From Tissierellales bacterium (GTDB lineage Bacteria; Bacillota; Clostridia; Tissierellales; JASKZW01), in the NCBI GenBank assembly GCA_030152145.1, contig JASLIL010000113.1, positions 1 to 5,793 of the forward strand: 5,793 nt of DNA, given 5' to 3'. The stretch's first letter is position 1. Each line of letters begins with the position of its first letter. Positions 5,299 through 5,793 of the stretch are shown here, piece after piece. The position numbers were made by a program, and so were the translations under genes. The notes beneath the pieces were generated by a model, which made no database searches, was not told the DNA's origin, and saw only the letters and a program-made list of their open reading frames with translations.

Positions 5299-5793
5299 TT
5301 AATCCACCTTTCTCATTACATGTATATTTTCTGGTATAACATCTAGGCCTATTTTACTTTCTTCCGGCCTCATAAGAGTACTATGGACCTTCCAAGTAAG
5401 ATCTCCATCTCTAACAAGCATCTCATAGTGAACTCCCTTAAAGGTAACTGATTCTACTACTCCATCAATCATACCCTCACCAGACTTTCTAAGCTCTAGA
5501 TCTTCCGGTCTTATAACTATATCTACCTTCTCATCCTTGCCAAAGCCCTTGTCCACACAGTCAAATCTTCTGCCACTAAATTCTACCAGGTAGTCCTCCA
5601 ACATAGTCCCATCAACTATATTACTTTCTCCTATAAATCTAGCTACAAAAGAGTTGTTAGGTTCATTGTATATGTCTACAGGATTACCTATCTGCTGAAT
5701 CTCCCCATTGTCCATAACTACTATAGTATCTGACATGGTAAGAGCCTCTTCCTGATCATGGGTTACATATATAAATGTTATGCCAAGCTTCTG
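5299..5793 (-). CDS. potA: Spermidine/putrescine ABC transporter ATPase PotA, C-terminal part (partial)
   Basis: The frame is open to the right edge, so this is the last 164 residues of the gene; the ATG at 5734-5736 is internal. The visible start (ITFIYVTHDQEEALTMSD) is the end of the ATPase core, with the switch (H-loop) histidine at fragment residue 12. The Walker A, signature and Walker B motifs lie outside the window. After the helical end of the nucleotide-binding domain (about residues 20-50, with IYNEP and FVARFIGESN) comes a TOBE-type regulatory domain. It includes VIRPEDLEL, typical of the PotA/MalK/CysA group. PotA is a cytoplasmic dimer that hydrolyses ATP to drive uptake through PotB and PotC. 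Assignment to PotA rather than another importer ATPase rests on the downstream potBCD, 2 nt away, as well as on the sequence. Confidence 0.94.
   Translation of the reverse strand, partial: QKLGITFIYVTHDQEEALTMSDTIVVMDNGEIQQIGNPVDIYNEPNNSFVARFIGESNIVDGTMLEDYLVEFSGRRFDCVDKGFGKDEKVDIVIRPEDLELRKSGEGMIDGVVESVTFKGVHYEMLVRDGDLTWKVHSTLMRPEESKIGLDVIPENIHVMRKVD

Noticed and set aside
5299..5736. A complete 145-residue gene starting at the ATG at 5734-5736
   Set aside because: The same frame stays open to the right edge and encodes the conserved H-loop region before that methionine, so this is the end of a longer potA.

Overview
The window is an A+T-rich stretch whose genes all lie on the minus strand. 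They use Arg AGA/AGG and Ile ATA heavily, have strong AGGAGG-type ribosome binding sites, and include TTG start codons. Together with a lipoprotein-anchored PotD and a sigma-A-like promoter, this suggests a low-GC Gram-positive (Firmicutes), most likely an anaerobic clostridial or Tissierella-like lineage. The phylum is a fairly secure inference and the finer placement is a guess.

Read in the direction of transcription (right to left), the first block is a polyamine ABC transporter operon, potABCD. The 3' part of potA (ATPase, from just before the H-loop to the end) enters from the right edge. It is followed by potB and potC (the two permeases) and potD (substrate-binding lipoprotein). The genes are tightly packed: 2 nt between potA and potB, a 20-nt potB/potC overlap, and a TTGA stop/start overlap between potC and potD. 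PotD would capture putrescine or spermidine outside the membrane, PotB and PotC form the channel, and PotA powers it. There is no strong terminator after potD. A GntR/FadR-family regulator follows on the same strand, with its own good promoter and overlapping inverted repeats just upstream. It is a candidate regulator of itself and possibly of the transporter. Its gene ends in a convincing Rho-independent terminator whose stem begins inside the stop codon.

The second block starts immediately after that terminator with a probable promoter. It holds a 74-residue zinc-ribbon protein of unknown role, a cytoplasmic glycosylasparaginase-type Ntn hydrolase, and a CutC-family TIM-barrel protein that runs off the left edge. 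Each ribosome binding site in this trio overlaps the end of the gene before it, so the three look translationally coupled. The steady pairing of glycosylasparaginase with CutC is the most thought-provoking part of the window, because it hints at a shared catabolic role rather than copper handling.

No RNA genes, insertion sequences, CRISPR arrays or phage genes were seen. No stretch longer than about 115 bases lacks a gene, and the plus strand carries no credible coding region.
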